Translations under genes and position numbers: made by a program | Shown: piece by piece, positions 42,446-50,674 of the stretch | Layout: every line of letters begins with the position of its first letter | Position numbering within the stretch: the stretch's first letter is position 1 | Notes under the pieces: generated by a model | The model's database searches: none | Seen by the model: the letters and a program-made list of their open reading frames with translations, nothing else | Told to the model about the DNA's origin: nothing | Assembly (NCBI RefSeq): GCF_050410795.1 | Contig: NZ_CP191258.1 | Location: 1,240,001-1,304,000, forward strand | Source: Fontivita pretiosa | GTDB taxonomy: Bacteria > Planctomycetota > Phycisphaerae > Tepidisphaerales > Tepidisphaeraceae | Direction: 5' to 3' | Length of the DNA stretch: 64,000 nt

Positions 42446-43429
42446 TTATATAATACTAGCGAGCTGCTGCGCTTCTGCAACCATTTGTGCTACCGCCAGT
42501 CCATCCTCGAAGCTCGCCAAACCCCCGCGATCGGCGCGGCCGGATGCAACTTCCGCAAACGCCAGCAGTTGCCGCTCGAAACGCACCTCGTGTGTCTCAA
42601 CCGCCACGATCTGCGCCTCCCCTTGCGACGGCTTGATGTGCAGTTCCTGCGGCCGGTCGTAGTCGTAGCTGGCCATCGCCCGTGTGCCTACCAGGCTCAC
42701 GATGAACCGCGCCGGCTCGGCCCAGCCGCTGGCGATCACCCCGGCGCTGCTGCCGCCTTGCACCAGCACTGTTGCATTCGACTCGCCTCGTCCTTCCCAT
42801 TCATGCCGGAAGCTGGCGCCGACAACCTTGCCTTGCCCGAGCAGAAAGCGGAACAGGTCCAGGCTATGAGATCCCGTGTCGATCAGCGACCCTCCGCCGC
42901 TTACTCGCACGTCGCTCATCCACCGCTGCGCCATCTGGGGAAACCAGCAGGCAAAGGTGTTCTCAAACCGCACCACCGTTCCCAACTCTCCGGCCCGGAG
43001 CATCCGCTGCATCTCCAGGATCGCCGGCACGAACCGGTGGCAGTATCCGACGGCCGTGGTCACCTTCGGGTAAGCTTCGGCCAGCTCCACAAGAGTCTTT
43101 GCATCGGAGACGTGATGCGCCAGGGGTTTTTCGACCAGGACGGCGATTCCGCGCTCCAGCGCCATCTTCACGACGGGCACGCGCACCGAAGGCGGCGTGC
43201 AGACCAGCACACCATCCAGAGGCAGGCTGGCCTCAGCGGCGGCGGCGAACATCTGCTCGGCCGAGGCGAACGGCGCGGCGCCGGTGGCGTCGGCAATGGC
43301 GCGGCGTGCCGGCTCGGCCGGGTCCGCGATCGCCGTGATCCGCACCCGCCCGCCGCTGGCCTGCACCGCGGCAATATGCGCCCTGGAAATCACCCCGCCG
43401 CCAATCAGCCCCACGTGAAAAGTCTTCAT
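42446..43429 (-). CDS. Gfo/Idh/MocA-family oxidoreductase
   Basis: A 327-residue NAD(P)-dependent dehydrogenase. The Rossmann start is HVGLIGGGVISRAHIAAV; LVEKPLAHHVSDAKTL carries the EKP Lys, and GGGSLIDTGSHSLDLFRFLLG carries the catalytic Asp and His. It ends in a TAA that overlaps an AT-rich block at 42446-42460. The long open frame extends to 44272, but that part is antisense to the hydrolase gene. The start at ATG 43429 overlaps the divergent hydrolase start by 15 bases, so the two promoters must be shared or lie inside each other's gene ends. The substrate is unknown. Confidence 0.93.
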   Translation of the reverse strand: MKTFHVGLIGGGVISRAHIAAVQASGGRVRITAIADPAEPARRAIADATGAAPFASAEQMFAAAAEASLPLDGVLVCTPPSVRVPVVKMALERGIAVLVEKPLAHHVSDAKTLVELAEAYPKVTTAVGYCHRFVPAILEMQRMLRAGELGTVVRFENTFACWFPQMAQRWMSDVRVSGGGSLIDTGSHSLDLFRFLLGQGKVVGASFRHEWEGRGESNATVLVQGGSSAGVIASGWAEPARFIVSLVGTRAMASYDYDRPQELHIKPSQGEAQIVAVETHEVRFERQLLAFAEVASGRADRGGLASFEDGLAVAQMVAEAQQLASII

Positions 43430-44635
43430 CTGGTATCGCGCATCATACAGACAATCGGTCGCGCCTGCACGTGCATCCTGCTGTTGCTCGGACTGTTCAG
43501 CCCCGCCGCTCACGCCGCTGAACCCGAAGTCCGCGGAACCTGGCTCACCACCACCGCCAACGACCACATCGCCAACCCCGACAACACCGCCCGAACCATG
43601 CGCCGCCTGCGCCAGATCGGACTGAACACCGTCTACGTCGAATGCTGGAAAAACGGCTACACCGAGTTCCCCTCCGACGTGATGCGCCGGACGATCGGCG
43701 TGGCGATGAAGATCAACCCCTCCAGCAGCGACACGCCCGCGGTTCAGCGCGACCTGCTGGCCGAGTGCCTCCGCGAAGCACACCGCAATGACCTGGTCTG
43801 CATCGCGTGGTTCGAGTACGGCTTCATGGCGGCGCATCAATCGACCCACAACGAGCTTCGCGCTCGCCGCGACTGGCTCAGCCTCGATCAACAGGGCAGC
43901 GACGTGGCGAAAAATGGGTTCGTCTGGCTCAACCCGCTGCATCCCGACGCCCAGTCGCTGCTGATTGGGATCGTCGTCGAAGCGATCCGCAAGTACCCCG
44001 ACCTGGACGGAATCCAGCTCGATGACCGAATCGTCTGGCCGGGGCTGGAAATGGGATACGACCTGTTCACGCAGAAGCTGTACGCCGATGAACACCAGGG
44101 AAGGCGGCCCCCCCGCGACATCTCCGACCCACAGTGGTGCGCCTGGCGAGCCGCCAGGGTCGAGGCTTTTGCCCGCAGGTTCGTCCGCGAAGTCCGCGCC
44201 GCGGCCGTGCAGGCCGGCAATCCCGATCTGATCATCTCGCTGAGTCCCGGCCCGCATCCGTGGGCGATGCACAACTACCTGATCGACTGGCCGGCCTGGA
44301 GTCGCTGGCGCGACAACCCGACCTGGGATGAATATGTCCCGCAGTGCTATCGTCTGGACTACGACAGTTTCCGCAAAAGCTGGCAGGAGCAGGTCGAAGC
44401 GATGCCATCAACGCGGCGAAAGGACCTGATCGCCGGCATTCGCCTGGTCGGCGACGGCCCGGACCTTCCCGCCGAGGATCTGATCAAATGTGTGCAACTG
44501 GTGCGCAAGACCGGCGGCGGCGGACACTGCTGGTGGTTCAGCCGCGGCGTGCTCGAGGTGCACGCCGATACAATCGCCCGACTCTACGACGTGAAGACCA
44601 ACGGCCATGCGCCACACCCGAGGAATCGACATTAG
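43415..44635 (+). CDS. Secreted glycoside hydrolase, GH10-like (GHL10/DUF187) family
   Basis: A secreted TIM-barrel protein of about 406 residues. A signal peptide (CTCILLLLGLFSPAAHAAEP) is followed by EVRGTWLTTTANDHI, VYVECWKNGYTEFPS, VCIAWFEYGF and LDGIQLDDRI, the last being typical of the YngK/GHL10 family that acts on polysaccharide or peptidoglycan-type substrates. The start is uncertain: GTG 43415 is the best codon in frame but has no ribosome binding site and overlaps the divergent Gfo/Idh gene. The ROK kinase gene follows nine bases after the stop, so the two are probably co-transcribed and link breakdown to sugar phosphorylation. Confidence 0.8.
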   Translation: MKSLHLVSRIIQTIGRACTCILLLLGLFSPAAHAAEPEVRGTWLTTTANDHIANPDNTARTMRRLRQIGLNTVYVECWKNGYTEFPSDVMRRTIGVAMKINPSSSDTPAVQRDLLAECLREAHRNDLVCIAWFEYGFMAAHQSTHNELRARRDWLSLDQQGSDVAKNGFVWLNPLHPDAQSLLIGIVVEAIRKYPDLDGIQLDDRIVWPGLEMGYDLFTQKLYADEHQGRRPPRDISDPQWCAWRAARVEAFARRFVREVRAAAVQAGNPDLIISLSPGPHPWAMHNYLIDWPAWSRWRDNPTWDEYVPQCYRLDYDSFRKSWQEQVEAMPSTRRKDLIAGIRLVGDGPDLPAEDLIKCVQLVRKTGGGGHCWWFSRGVLEVHADTIARLYDVKTNGHAPHPRNRH

Positions 44636-44644
44636 GATATCCAC

Positions 44645-45499
44645 ATGATCGCTCTGGGCATCGACATTGGTGGAAGCTCGGTGAAACTCGCGGCGGTACA
44701 GGGCGGGCAGACACTCTGGACCGGACAAAGCCCGTTCTACACCCGCCCGACGACGACGCAGCTCATCGCGGCGATCCAGCAGGCGGCGGGGGAACGCGCC
44801 GGCGGGAGGATCGACGTCGCCGGCATCTGCGTTCCAGGGTTGCTCGATCGTGAGCGGCGCACAATCACGCTCTCGGTCAACGTGCCCGGTCTCATGGGCG
44901 TCGTGCTTGACGAGCTTGTCGCACGTGCGCTGGGGCCGATCGTCAGACGGCTGGAGATCGTCAACGACGCTGTCGCCACCGCCACCGATGTGATCCGCAC
45001 CCGCGGCCTGCGCGGACGCGTGGTTTCGCTGGCGCTGGGGACGGGCGTGGGGATGGGCGTGCTGGACGACGGCGTGCCGCTGTTCATCGAGGGCGCTTCT
45101 CCGGGACACATCGGGCAGGTCGATGTCTCGATCGAAAATGATGTGCCGCTGGGTCCGGACGGCGGGGCCGGCTCGCTGGAAGGCTACATCGGCGTGCCGG
45201 CGATCATCCGGCGCTACGGCAGCACCGAAGCATTTTATCAGAACGCGAAAGTGACCGATCCGCCACTGCGGGCGCTGGCGCGCGCCATCCGCATCTGCCA
45301 CGCGATCTATCGCCCGCATCATGTGGTGCTGGTGGGCGGAGTGGGAATCCGGCTGCGACACCTGCTGCCCCAGCTCAAGCAGTTGATCGACACGAACCTG
45401 ACCAGCGTGGCGCGCCGTGACTGGACGCTAAGCTGCGGGGAGCACGACTTTCACGCCGCTCTGGGCGCGGCACGACTGGCGGCGGAAATGGGATCCTGA
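44645..45499 (+). CDS. ROK-family sugar kinase or regulator
   Basis: A 284-residue ROK protein. The ATP site opens IALGIDIGGSSVKLAAV, then GICVPGLLD, EIVNDAVATATDV and LALGTGVGMGVLDDG. The usual catalytic Asp is in the NDA motif. The GHIGQVDVS segment and the lack of a HTH point to a kinase, such as for glucose or an N-acetylated amino sugar, rather than a NagC-type repressor. The CxCGxxGC zinc motif of many ROK proteins is not visible. Its 3' end overlaps the convergent diguanylate cyclase gene by 49 bases. Confidence 0.88.
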   Translation: MIALGIDIGGSSVKLAAVQGGQTLWTGQSPFYTRPTTTQLIAAIQQAAGERAGGRIDVAGICVPGLLDRERRTITLSVNVPGLMGVVLDELVARALGPIVRRLEIVNDAVATATDVIRTRGLRGRVVSLALGTGVGMGVLDDGVPLFIEGASPGHIGQVDVSIENDVPLGPDGGAGSLEGYIGVPAIIRRYGSTEAFYQNAKVTDPPLRALARAIRICHAIYRPHHVVLVGGVGIRLRHLLPQLKQLIDTNLTSVARRDWTLSCGEHDFHAALGAARLAAEMGS

Positions 45500-46455
45500 G
45501 CCGGGCTGATCGGCTCGGCTTCGCCCGCGACGGTCACGCGGTTTCGCCCGGCCGATTTGCTCTGATACAGGCACTGGTCCGCCAGGCGAAGCAGCGACGA
45601 AACGTCGCCCGCGTGATCGTTGGGTTGGGCCACGCCAATCGAGACGGTCGCGACAAGCGGCTGGCCGTTGACCAGCAGGTAGGATTTTTCCACGAGCAGT
45701 CGCATCCGCTCGGCCAGGGCGCGCAGCTCCGGTCCCGACGGCGCGTTGGCGATAATCGCCAAGAATTCCTCGCCGCCCCAGCGACCCGCCACATCGCTGC
45801 TTCGCAGCGCGCAGGCCATCGCCGAACCCACCATCTTCAATGCCCGATCCCCCACCGCGTGTCCGTAGACGTCGTTGAAACGCTTGAAGTGATCGATGTC
45901 GGCCAGGAAAACTGCCACCGGCCAGCCGTAACGCCTCCATTCGTCCAGTCGCTGGCGCAGTCGCAGCTCCAGGGCGCGGCGATTGGGCAGGCCGGTCAGC
46001 GGATCGGTCATTGCCAGGTCTTCCAGGGCGCGGATGGTCTGCCTGGCGGCGATGAGTTCGGAGGTGTTGGAGAAGACTTCCGCGACAGCGACGATGTCGC
46101 CTCGCTCGTTGCGGATGGGGATCGCGCGGATGCGGACCGGCACGCGGTGGCCATCCTTGTGATGCATGAACACATCCGCCTCGCGGACGCGACCATCCGC
46201 CATCACCGCCAGCAGAGGACAATCCGACGCACACAGGCACCGCCCGTGTTGATCGACATGCGTCAGGATGTTGTCCTGGCATCGCCGCCCGATAATCTGG
46301 TCAGGAGCAAAGCCCGAAGCTCGCGCGGCGCCGGCGTTCCAGTAGCGAATCACCCGGTCGCGGTCGGTGATGTAGACGCCGTCGCTGACCGCATCGAGGA
46401 TCGCGGCCAACGTGGCGGCAGCGGTGCCCTTCAGGATCGGCAAATCGGGAGTCAT
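45451..46455 (-). CDS. PAS-GGDEF diguanylate cyclase
   Basis: A 334-residue protein. A PAS domain (about 20-140, VSDGVYITDRDRVIRYWNAGAARASGF) is followed by a GGDEF domain (about 165-325) with MTDPLTGLPNRRALELRL, FLADIDHFKRFNDVYGHAVGD and the active-site WGGEEFL, so it should make cyclic di-GMP from two GTP. An RxxD inhibitory site was not identified. The PAS segment contains CLCASDCPLL, a short Cys cluster that might bind a metal or redox cofactor. ATG 46455 starts just before MTPDLPILKG. The C terminus overlaps the ROK gene tail to tail. Confidence 0.92.
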   Translation of the reverse strand: MTPDLPILKGTAAATLAAILDAVSDGVYITDRDRVIRYWNAGAARASGFAPDQIIGRRCQDNILTHVDQHGRCLCASDCPLLAVMADGRVREADVFMHHKDGHRVPVRIRAIPIRNERGDIVAVAEVFSNTSELIAARQTIRALEDLAMTDPLTGLPNRRALELRLRQRLDEWRRYGWPVAVFLADIDHFKRFNDVYGHAVGDRALKMVGSAMACALRSSDVAGRWGGEEFLAIIANAPSGPELRALAERMRLLVEKSYLLVNGQPLVATVSIGVAQPNDHAGDVSSLLRLADQCLYQSKSAGRNRVTVAGEAEPISPAQDPISAASRAAPRAA

Positions 46456-46693
46456 GGCTGTCTGGCACTGAGAACCACGCGACTCCGTCAGCACAAACGT
46501 TGTATCGGCTCGCCAAAGGGCAAACTGGACCGCCCAATCTGCTGATCGCTTCAACTGCGCCCCAGCCCGCCCGTCGCGACCACCACGTCCGGTAACCATC
46601 GAGCAGCCGACCAACACGTTTTGGAAGATCACACGGCACTTCACCGGTTTTTGTTTGGCTTTGTCGGCGGGGACTGGTTGAATATCCGGCGTC
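46456..46693. other. Divergent gap, nothing recognised
   Basis: This 238-base stretch lies between the divergent cyclase and zinc-ribbon genes. No strong promoter pair, repeat or RNA was identified by eye. Confidence 0.3.
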
Positions 46694-47176
46694 ATGCGCG
46701 ATCGCCCGCCAGGCGCCAGCGACAGCTTTCGACCACCGGATGTCCCCATCCAGGTCTTCTGTCTGCACTGCCGACGCAGCTACGACAGCTCGCTGATGCA
46801 CTGGGTCGCCGATCGCGACTATCCCAGTGGCGGATACTGGGCCTGCCCCACCGAAGGCTGCGACGGCAAGGGGTTCACATTCGACATCTGGCCGGCAGAC
46901 TCGCAATGGGCTGAGCAGACCGCCGGAGTCGTGTTTGCGGATGATGAATCCGAAGACGACGACGCGAGCGATCCGCTTCTTGAGGACCACGAACGTCTGT
47001 CAGACACCGACGCGGCGGCGATCGGCATCGCCCAGGAGTGGTCCGAAGATCAGTTCGATCAGGAAACCGCGCCGCTGGCCGACGATGTCCCGGCGGACCC
47101 GCTTGCTGATGTTGAACCGGCCAATGGAAATCACCCGCGGCTGCACGAACGGAAGGACGATGACCGGCCCTGTTGA
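46694..47176 (+). CDS. Small zinc-ribbon-like acidic protein
   Basis: A 160-residue protein with a likely zinc ribbon near the start: VFCLHCRRSYDSS, then GGYWACPTEGCDGKGF (CxxC...CxxxxC). The rest is very acidic (DDESEDDDASDP and similar) and ends HERKDDDRPC. No family was recognised. Acidic zinc-ribbon proteins are common partners of nucleic-acid machines, but nothing here shows that. It overlaps the following gene by 17 bases, which suggests coupling. ATG 46694. Confidence 0.7.
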   Translation: MRDRPPGASDSFRPPDVPIQVFCLHCRRSYDSSLMHWVADRDYPSGGYWACPTEGCDGKGFTFDIWPADSQWAEQTAGVVFADDESEDDDASDPLLEDHERLSDTDAAAIGIAQEWSEDQFDQETAPLADDVPADPLADVEPANGNHPRLHERKDDDRPC

Positions 47177-48014
47177 TGCTTCTGCAAACACCGGTTCGGC
47201 GGCAGCGGCGCCGTCGGTGGCGTCGACGCATGCGCCGCGGCAGGCATGTGAGCTGATCGCTCACCGCGGCGAATCGCACGATGCGCCGGAGAACACGCTG
47301 GCGGCGATCAATCTGGCGTGGCGACGCGGCGCCATGGCGGTCGAGATCGATGTGCACCTCACCCGCGACGCCAAGCTCGCCGTCATTCACGACCCGGACA
47401 CCGCTCGTGTCACCGCAAACGCCGCCAGACTCGTTGTCGCCGAGTCCACCTTCAGCCAACTGCGCAGTCTGGACGTCGGCGTATGGAAGGGCCAGCCGTT
47501 TGCCGGGCAGAAGATTCCGCTGCTTCAGGAGGTGATCGCCACCATCCCGCCCGAAGATCACCGACGACTGATCATCGAGATCAAGCCCGGGCCGGAAACG
47601 GTGGGTCCTGTGGCCGAGGCGATCGAATCGTCCGGGCGGACCATCGACCGTTTCGTTCTGATCAGCTTCAATGCCGATTCACTGCGCGCCGCGCGGCAGC
47701 GACTGCCGCAGATCCGTACGCTTTACCTCTCGTTCATCCGCCAGGACAAGCAGACGGGGCGCTGGTCTCCGACGGCGGCGGAGCTGATCGCGATGGCGCA
47801 CGCCGCGCGTGCCGACGGCGTGGGCGTAAGCGTCTGCGACGCGATCACGCCCGAATTCGTCGCCGCCTTCAAGCAGGCCGACCTGGCCTGCACCGTCTGG
47901 ACCGTCGATACCGTCGAGCAGGCGCGGCGGATGATACGGGCGGGCGTCGATGCCATCACCACCAACCGCGCCGCGTGGCTGGCCGAGCAGTTGCGCGCAA
48001 CTCCGTGTGAATAG
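47160..48014 (+). CDS. Glycerophosphodiester phosphodiesterase
   Basis: A 284-residue GDPD-type TIM-barrel enzyme that cleaves glycerophosphodiesters to glycerol-3-phosphate and an alcohol. Motifs: LIAHRGESHDAPENTLAAI with the catalytic His, then AVEIDVHLTRDAKLAVIHD with the Glu-Asp metal pair and second His, and LIIEIKPG. A polar Ala/Ser-rich stretch of about 25 residues precedes the fold. I see no signal peptide. I use ATG 47160, which overlaps the upstream gene; the frame itself runs further up without similarity. A role in lipid recycling or wall-teichoic-type substrates is possible. Confidence 0.92.
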   Translation: MTGPVDASANTGSAAAAPSVASTHAPRQACELIAHRGESHDAPENTLAAINLAWRRGAMAVEIDVHLTRDAKLAVIHDPDTARVTANAARLVVAESTFSQLRSLDVGVWKGQPFAGQKIPLLQEVIATIPPEDHRRLIIEIKPGPETVGPVAEAIESSGRTIDRFVLISFNADSLRAARQRLPQIRTLYLSFIRQDKQTGRWSPTAAELIAMAHAARADGVGVSVCDAITPEFVAAFKQADLACTVWTVDTVEQARRMIRAGVDAITTNRAAWLAEQLRATPCE

Positions 48015-48257
48015 CCGCACGATCGGGTCCTGGCGTGATTACACTCACCAGATCCCCGGAACCGGTCTGAATTGCACCCGCCGTCGTCCCGCCGAAGCAA
48101 AGGCGATCGCGGCACAACGGCGTGTAGCACGAGGATTTGAACCCGCCTGTGCCACGGGCGTCTCGCGCCTGCGATGGCCGCCCGTACGGGCGGGACGCCC
48201 GTGACACGCGAGTTCCCTGCCGGCACTCTGTGCGGACTCGGGCCGGGCAGAGCAGCG
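48015..48257. repeat. Gap holding a compound palindromic repeat
   Basis: A 243-base gap. At 48153-48203 CACGGGCGTCTCGC pairs with GCGGGACGCCCGTG (one mismatch) around an inner perfect palindrome CCGCCCGTACGGGCGG (48178-48193). Just before it, GTAGCAC at 48125 and GGATTTGAACCC resemble other repeat ends. The whole belongs to the CACGGGC family, and a terminator role for one or both flanking genes is possible. Confidence 0.6.
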
Positions 48258-49610
48258 TCACCTTCGCCCGTTCATGGCGGCCAGGGCCTGTTCGTAGACC
48301 TGCGTACATGCCCGCGCCGCGTCGATCCAGCTCATTCGCCGGATCTCGAAGCTGCCGTGCTGGCGGAGGGTGCTGGCCAGTGGCGGGTGCTTCAGCACCG
48401 CGATGATCTTGTTGGCCATTTCGTTGATGTCCCAGAAGTCAACCTTCAGCGCATGCTGAATGACCTCGCTGACGCCGGACTGCTTGGAGATGATCACCGG
48501 CACGTCGTGACTCATCGCCTCCAGCGGCGCGATCCCGAATGGCTCGGAGACCGAGGGCATCACGTACAGGTCGGCCATTTTGAACACCCGCTCCACATCC
48601 GCGCCGCGCAGGAAGCCGGTGAAAAGCACCTTGTGCCCGATGCCCATGCTGGCGGCCATTTCGATCGTCCGGCGGATCATGTCGCCTGACCCGGCCATCA
48701 CGAACTTCACGTTGTCCATGACCTCCAGGACCTTCTTGGCCGCCGCCAGGAAATACTCCGGGCCTTTCTGCATCGTGATGCGTCCGAGGAACAGAACGAT
48801 CTTTTCGTCCTTGTGGATTTTGTATTTTTCCTCGTCGAAGCCGTTGCCGTTGGGTGTTTCGATGGCGTTGTAGACGACTTCGACCTTGGACGGATCGATG
48901 CCGTAATGGTGCGTGATCAGGTTCTTGGTCAGGTAGCTGACGGCGATGATCTTCATGGCGCCGTGCATGCCGCGTCGCTCGATATCGTAGATTCTGGAAT
49001 CGACGTGCATGCCGCTGCGGTCAAACTCCGTGGAGTGCACGTGCACGACCAGTGGCACGCCCTTGATGCCCGCCACCGCCAGACCGGCGGGGAATGTCAT
49101 CCAGTCGTGGGCGTGAACAACATCGAAGGTTTCGGATCGGGCGATCTCGGCGGCGAGCATGGCGTAGCGCTGGACTTCGGCCAGCAAATCGCCGGCGTAT
49201 TGTCCCAGAGGCGGACCGCTGGGTTCGGGGACCGGCGCCGCGGCGCCAGCGGCCTTCAGCGCCGCCAGTGCGTCCGGGTCTCCCGCGCGTGCCTTGTTGG
49301 CCAGCTCTTCCATCTGCTGCCTGTAGTCCGCGGGATTGCTGTAAGGCGAGAGCTGGGCCGCGACGGTGCGGAACGTGACGTGCTCGAATTCATCCAGGCG
49401 GAATTCGGCGCTGGGCGAGGCCAGCGGAGAACCGGGGCGCGGGCTGACCAGTCGCACGTGTGTGGAAAAGGGCGTGGTCACAGGGCGTGGCAGCACGAAG
49501 ATCACGTCCGTGCCGATCGCGCTCATCGCCTTGGTCAGGCCGTAGCATGCGGTGCCCAGCCCGCCGCTGATGAACGGCGGAAATTCCCACCCAAGCATGA
49601 AGACGCGCAT
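48258..49610 (-). CDS. GT4-type glycosyltransferase (glycogen-synthase-like N terminus)
   Basis: A 450-residue cytoplasmic glycosyltransferase with GT-B fold. The start MRVFMLGWEFPPFISGGLGTACYGLTKAM resembles GT5/GT4 enzymes that use ADP- or UDP-glucose. The C-terminal domain has LFLGRITMQKGPEYFL, KVLFTGFLRGADVERVF and the EPFGIAPLEAM donor-site motif. Products could be glycogen, sucrose-type glycosides or a glycolipid. ATG 49610 is used; the frame continues to 49751 without similarity. Nothing next to it indicates a specific pathway. Confidence 0.9.
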   Translation of the reverse strand: MRVFMLGWEFPPFISGGLGTACYGLTKAMSAIGTDVIFVLPRPVTTPFSTHVRLVSPRPGSPLASPSAEFRLDEFEHVTFRTVAAQLSPYSNPADYRQQMEELANKARAGDPDALAALKAAGAAAPVPEPSGPPLGQYAGDLLAEVQRYAMLAAEIARSETFDVVHAHDWMTFPAGLAVAGIKGVPLVVHVHSTEFDRSGMHVDSRIYDIERRGMHGAMKIIAVSYLTKNLITHHYGIDPSKVEVVYNAIETPNGNGFDEEKYKIHKDEKIVLFLGRITMQKGPEYFLAAAKKVLEVMDNVKFVMAGSGDMIRRTIEMAASMGIGHKVLFTGFLRGADVERVFKMADLYVMPSVSEPFGIAPLEAMSHDVPVIISKQSGVSEVIQHALKVDFWDINEMANKIIAVLKHPPLASTLRQHGSFEIRRMSWIDAARACTQVYEQALAAMNGRR

Positions 49611-50143
49611 AGGAGCCGCTGCACTTTCTGAATCGAGGTCACGGAGAGAAACATGCCGGCTGCTGATGTCGGCGGGCGATATTGCCGCCGCGGGCGACTC
49701 GCGACCGCAAGGCTTTGCCGATCCGGGGCACCGCGCTCCGTCAGCGGGCAAAATCCTGTCAGATCCAAGTCACCTTGGGCGGTCCCGAATCCGCGCGCTG
49801 GGATTCGCGCCGGGAGCACGCCGACATCAGTTCCAGATCAAGGAGTGCGCAGTCCTCCGTTCCCGCAGCCTTTCCCTGTCCGGCCGACGCTGCCTACCCG
49901 TTGCCCACCGGACATCCATGTCCTGTTTACGACTCAAAACTTTGTTACAACTTAAGTTTCCCCAGTCTACCTTGTCAATATGCCAGACATTTCTTCTCCG
50001 ATTTTTCGCCCTGACCATTTTCTGGTCAAAGCGGATGGTCTGCCAGGCCGTATGAACTACCGCCGCAGAACCGACGCCGTTGCCCGCTCGGCACCATAAA
50101 CGTCTTTGTTGCCTCCTGATGCTTCGCTTTATAACCTGTTTTC
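49611..50143. promoter_or_regulatory. 533-base divergent gap
   Basis: The gap is GC-rich at first, then clearly AT-richer from 49920 to 50140, including a perfect palindrome AACTTAAGTT (49949-49958) and GACCA-ttttc-TGGTC (about 50018-50032). These probably hold the promoters for the glycosyltransferase and DUF2752 genes. No RNA gene or known riboswitch was recognised. Confidence 0.35.
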
Positions 50144-50629
50144 GTGACTTCGCCGCCTCCAGCCATTTATGCGCCGCCTGCCAGATCCCAGCGAATCAGT
50201 TGGCTGTGGCGATCCTTTGCCCTGCTGCTGGCGGGGGGATGCATGACAGTGCTCACTCTGGCGGCAGTGCTAGAGCCTGATCCACGCGGCGTCGGAACCC
50301 ACACCGCGCTGGGCTTGCAGCGATGCCAGTTCCTCTACCAAACAGGAGTTCCTTGTCCCAGTTGTGGGCTGACGACCAGCTTCTCGTATCTGGCTCACGG
50401 ACAAGTGCTTGCAAGTGCGTGGGTGCAGCCCCTGGGAACGGTGCTGGCGATTCTGACCGCCGCGGCGGTCTGGGTGTGGCTATACATCGCCATCACCGGC
50501 AAACCGGCCCTGCGCCTGCTGCGACTCATTCGCCCGGCCTATTACCTGGTTCCGCTGCTCGCACTCGCCCTCGCCGCCTGGGGGTGGAAGATCTTCATCC
50601 ATACCCACGGATTGGACGGGTGGCGGTAG
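50144..50629 (+). CDS. DUF2752 membrane protein
   Basis: A 161-residue protein of the DUF2752 family, recognised by CQFLYQTGVPCPSCGLTTSFSYLAHGQ, whose paired cysteines and CPxCG motif define it. About four membrane helices are visible. The family is widespread and its function is unknown; it is often found near other small membrane proteins. The start is GTG 50144, with no clear ribosome binding site. It is followed by the beta-propeller hydrolase gene after 45 bases. Confidence 0.85.
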   Translation: MTSPPPAIYAPPARSQRISWLWRSFALLLAGGCMTVLTLAAVLEPDPRGVGTHTALGLQRCQFLYQTGVPCPSCGLTTSFSYLAHGQVLASAWVQPLGTVLAILTAAAVWVWLYIAITGKPALRLLRLIRPAYYLVPLLALALAAWGWKIFIHTHGLDGWR

Positions 50630-50674
50630 GCCAACGCTGGAGTCAGCCCTGGTCGCAACTCACAAACGAGCACC

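Noticed and set aside
40277..43414. The 5' two-thirds of a 1452-codon + strand frame
   Set aside because: It is antisense to the NagB-LmbE and Gfo/Idh genes. Only the 3' part (the GH10-like gene) has protein motifs and a signal peptide.
48125..48150. A tRNA T-arm-like GGGTTCAAATCC on the minus strand
   Set aside because: The stem does not pair and no acceptor, D or anticodon arms were found. It is better explained as part of the CACGGGC repeat family.
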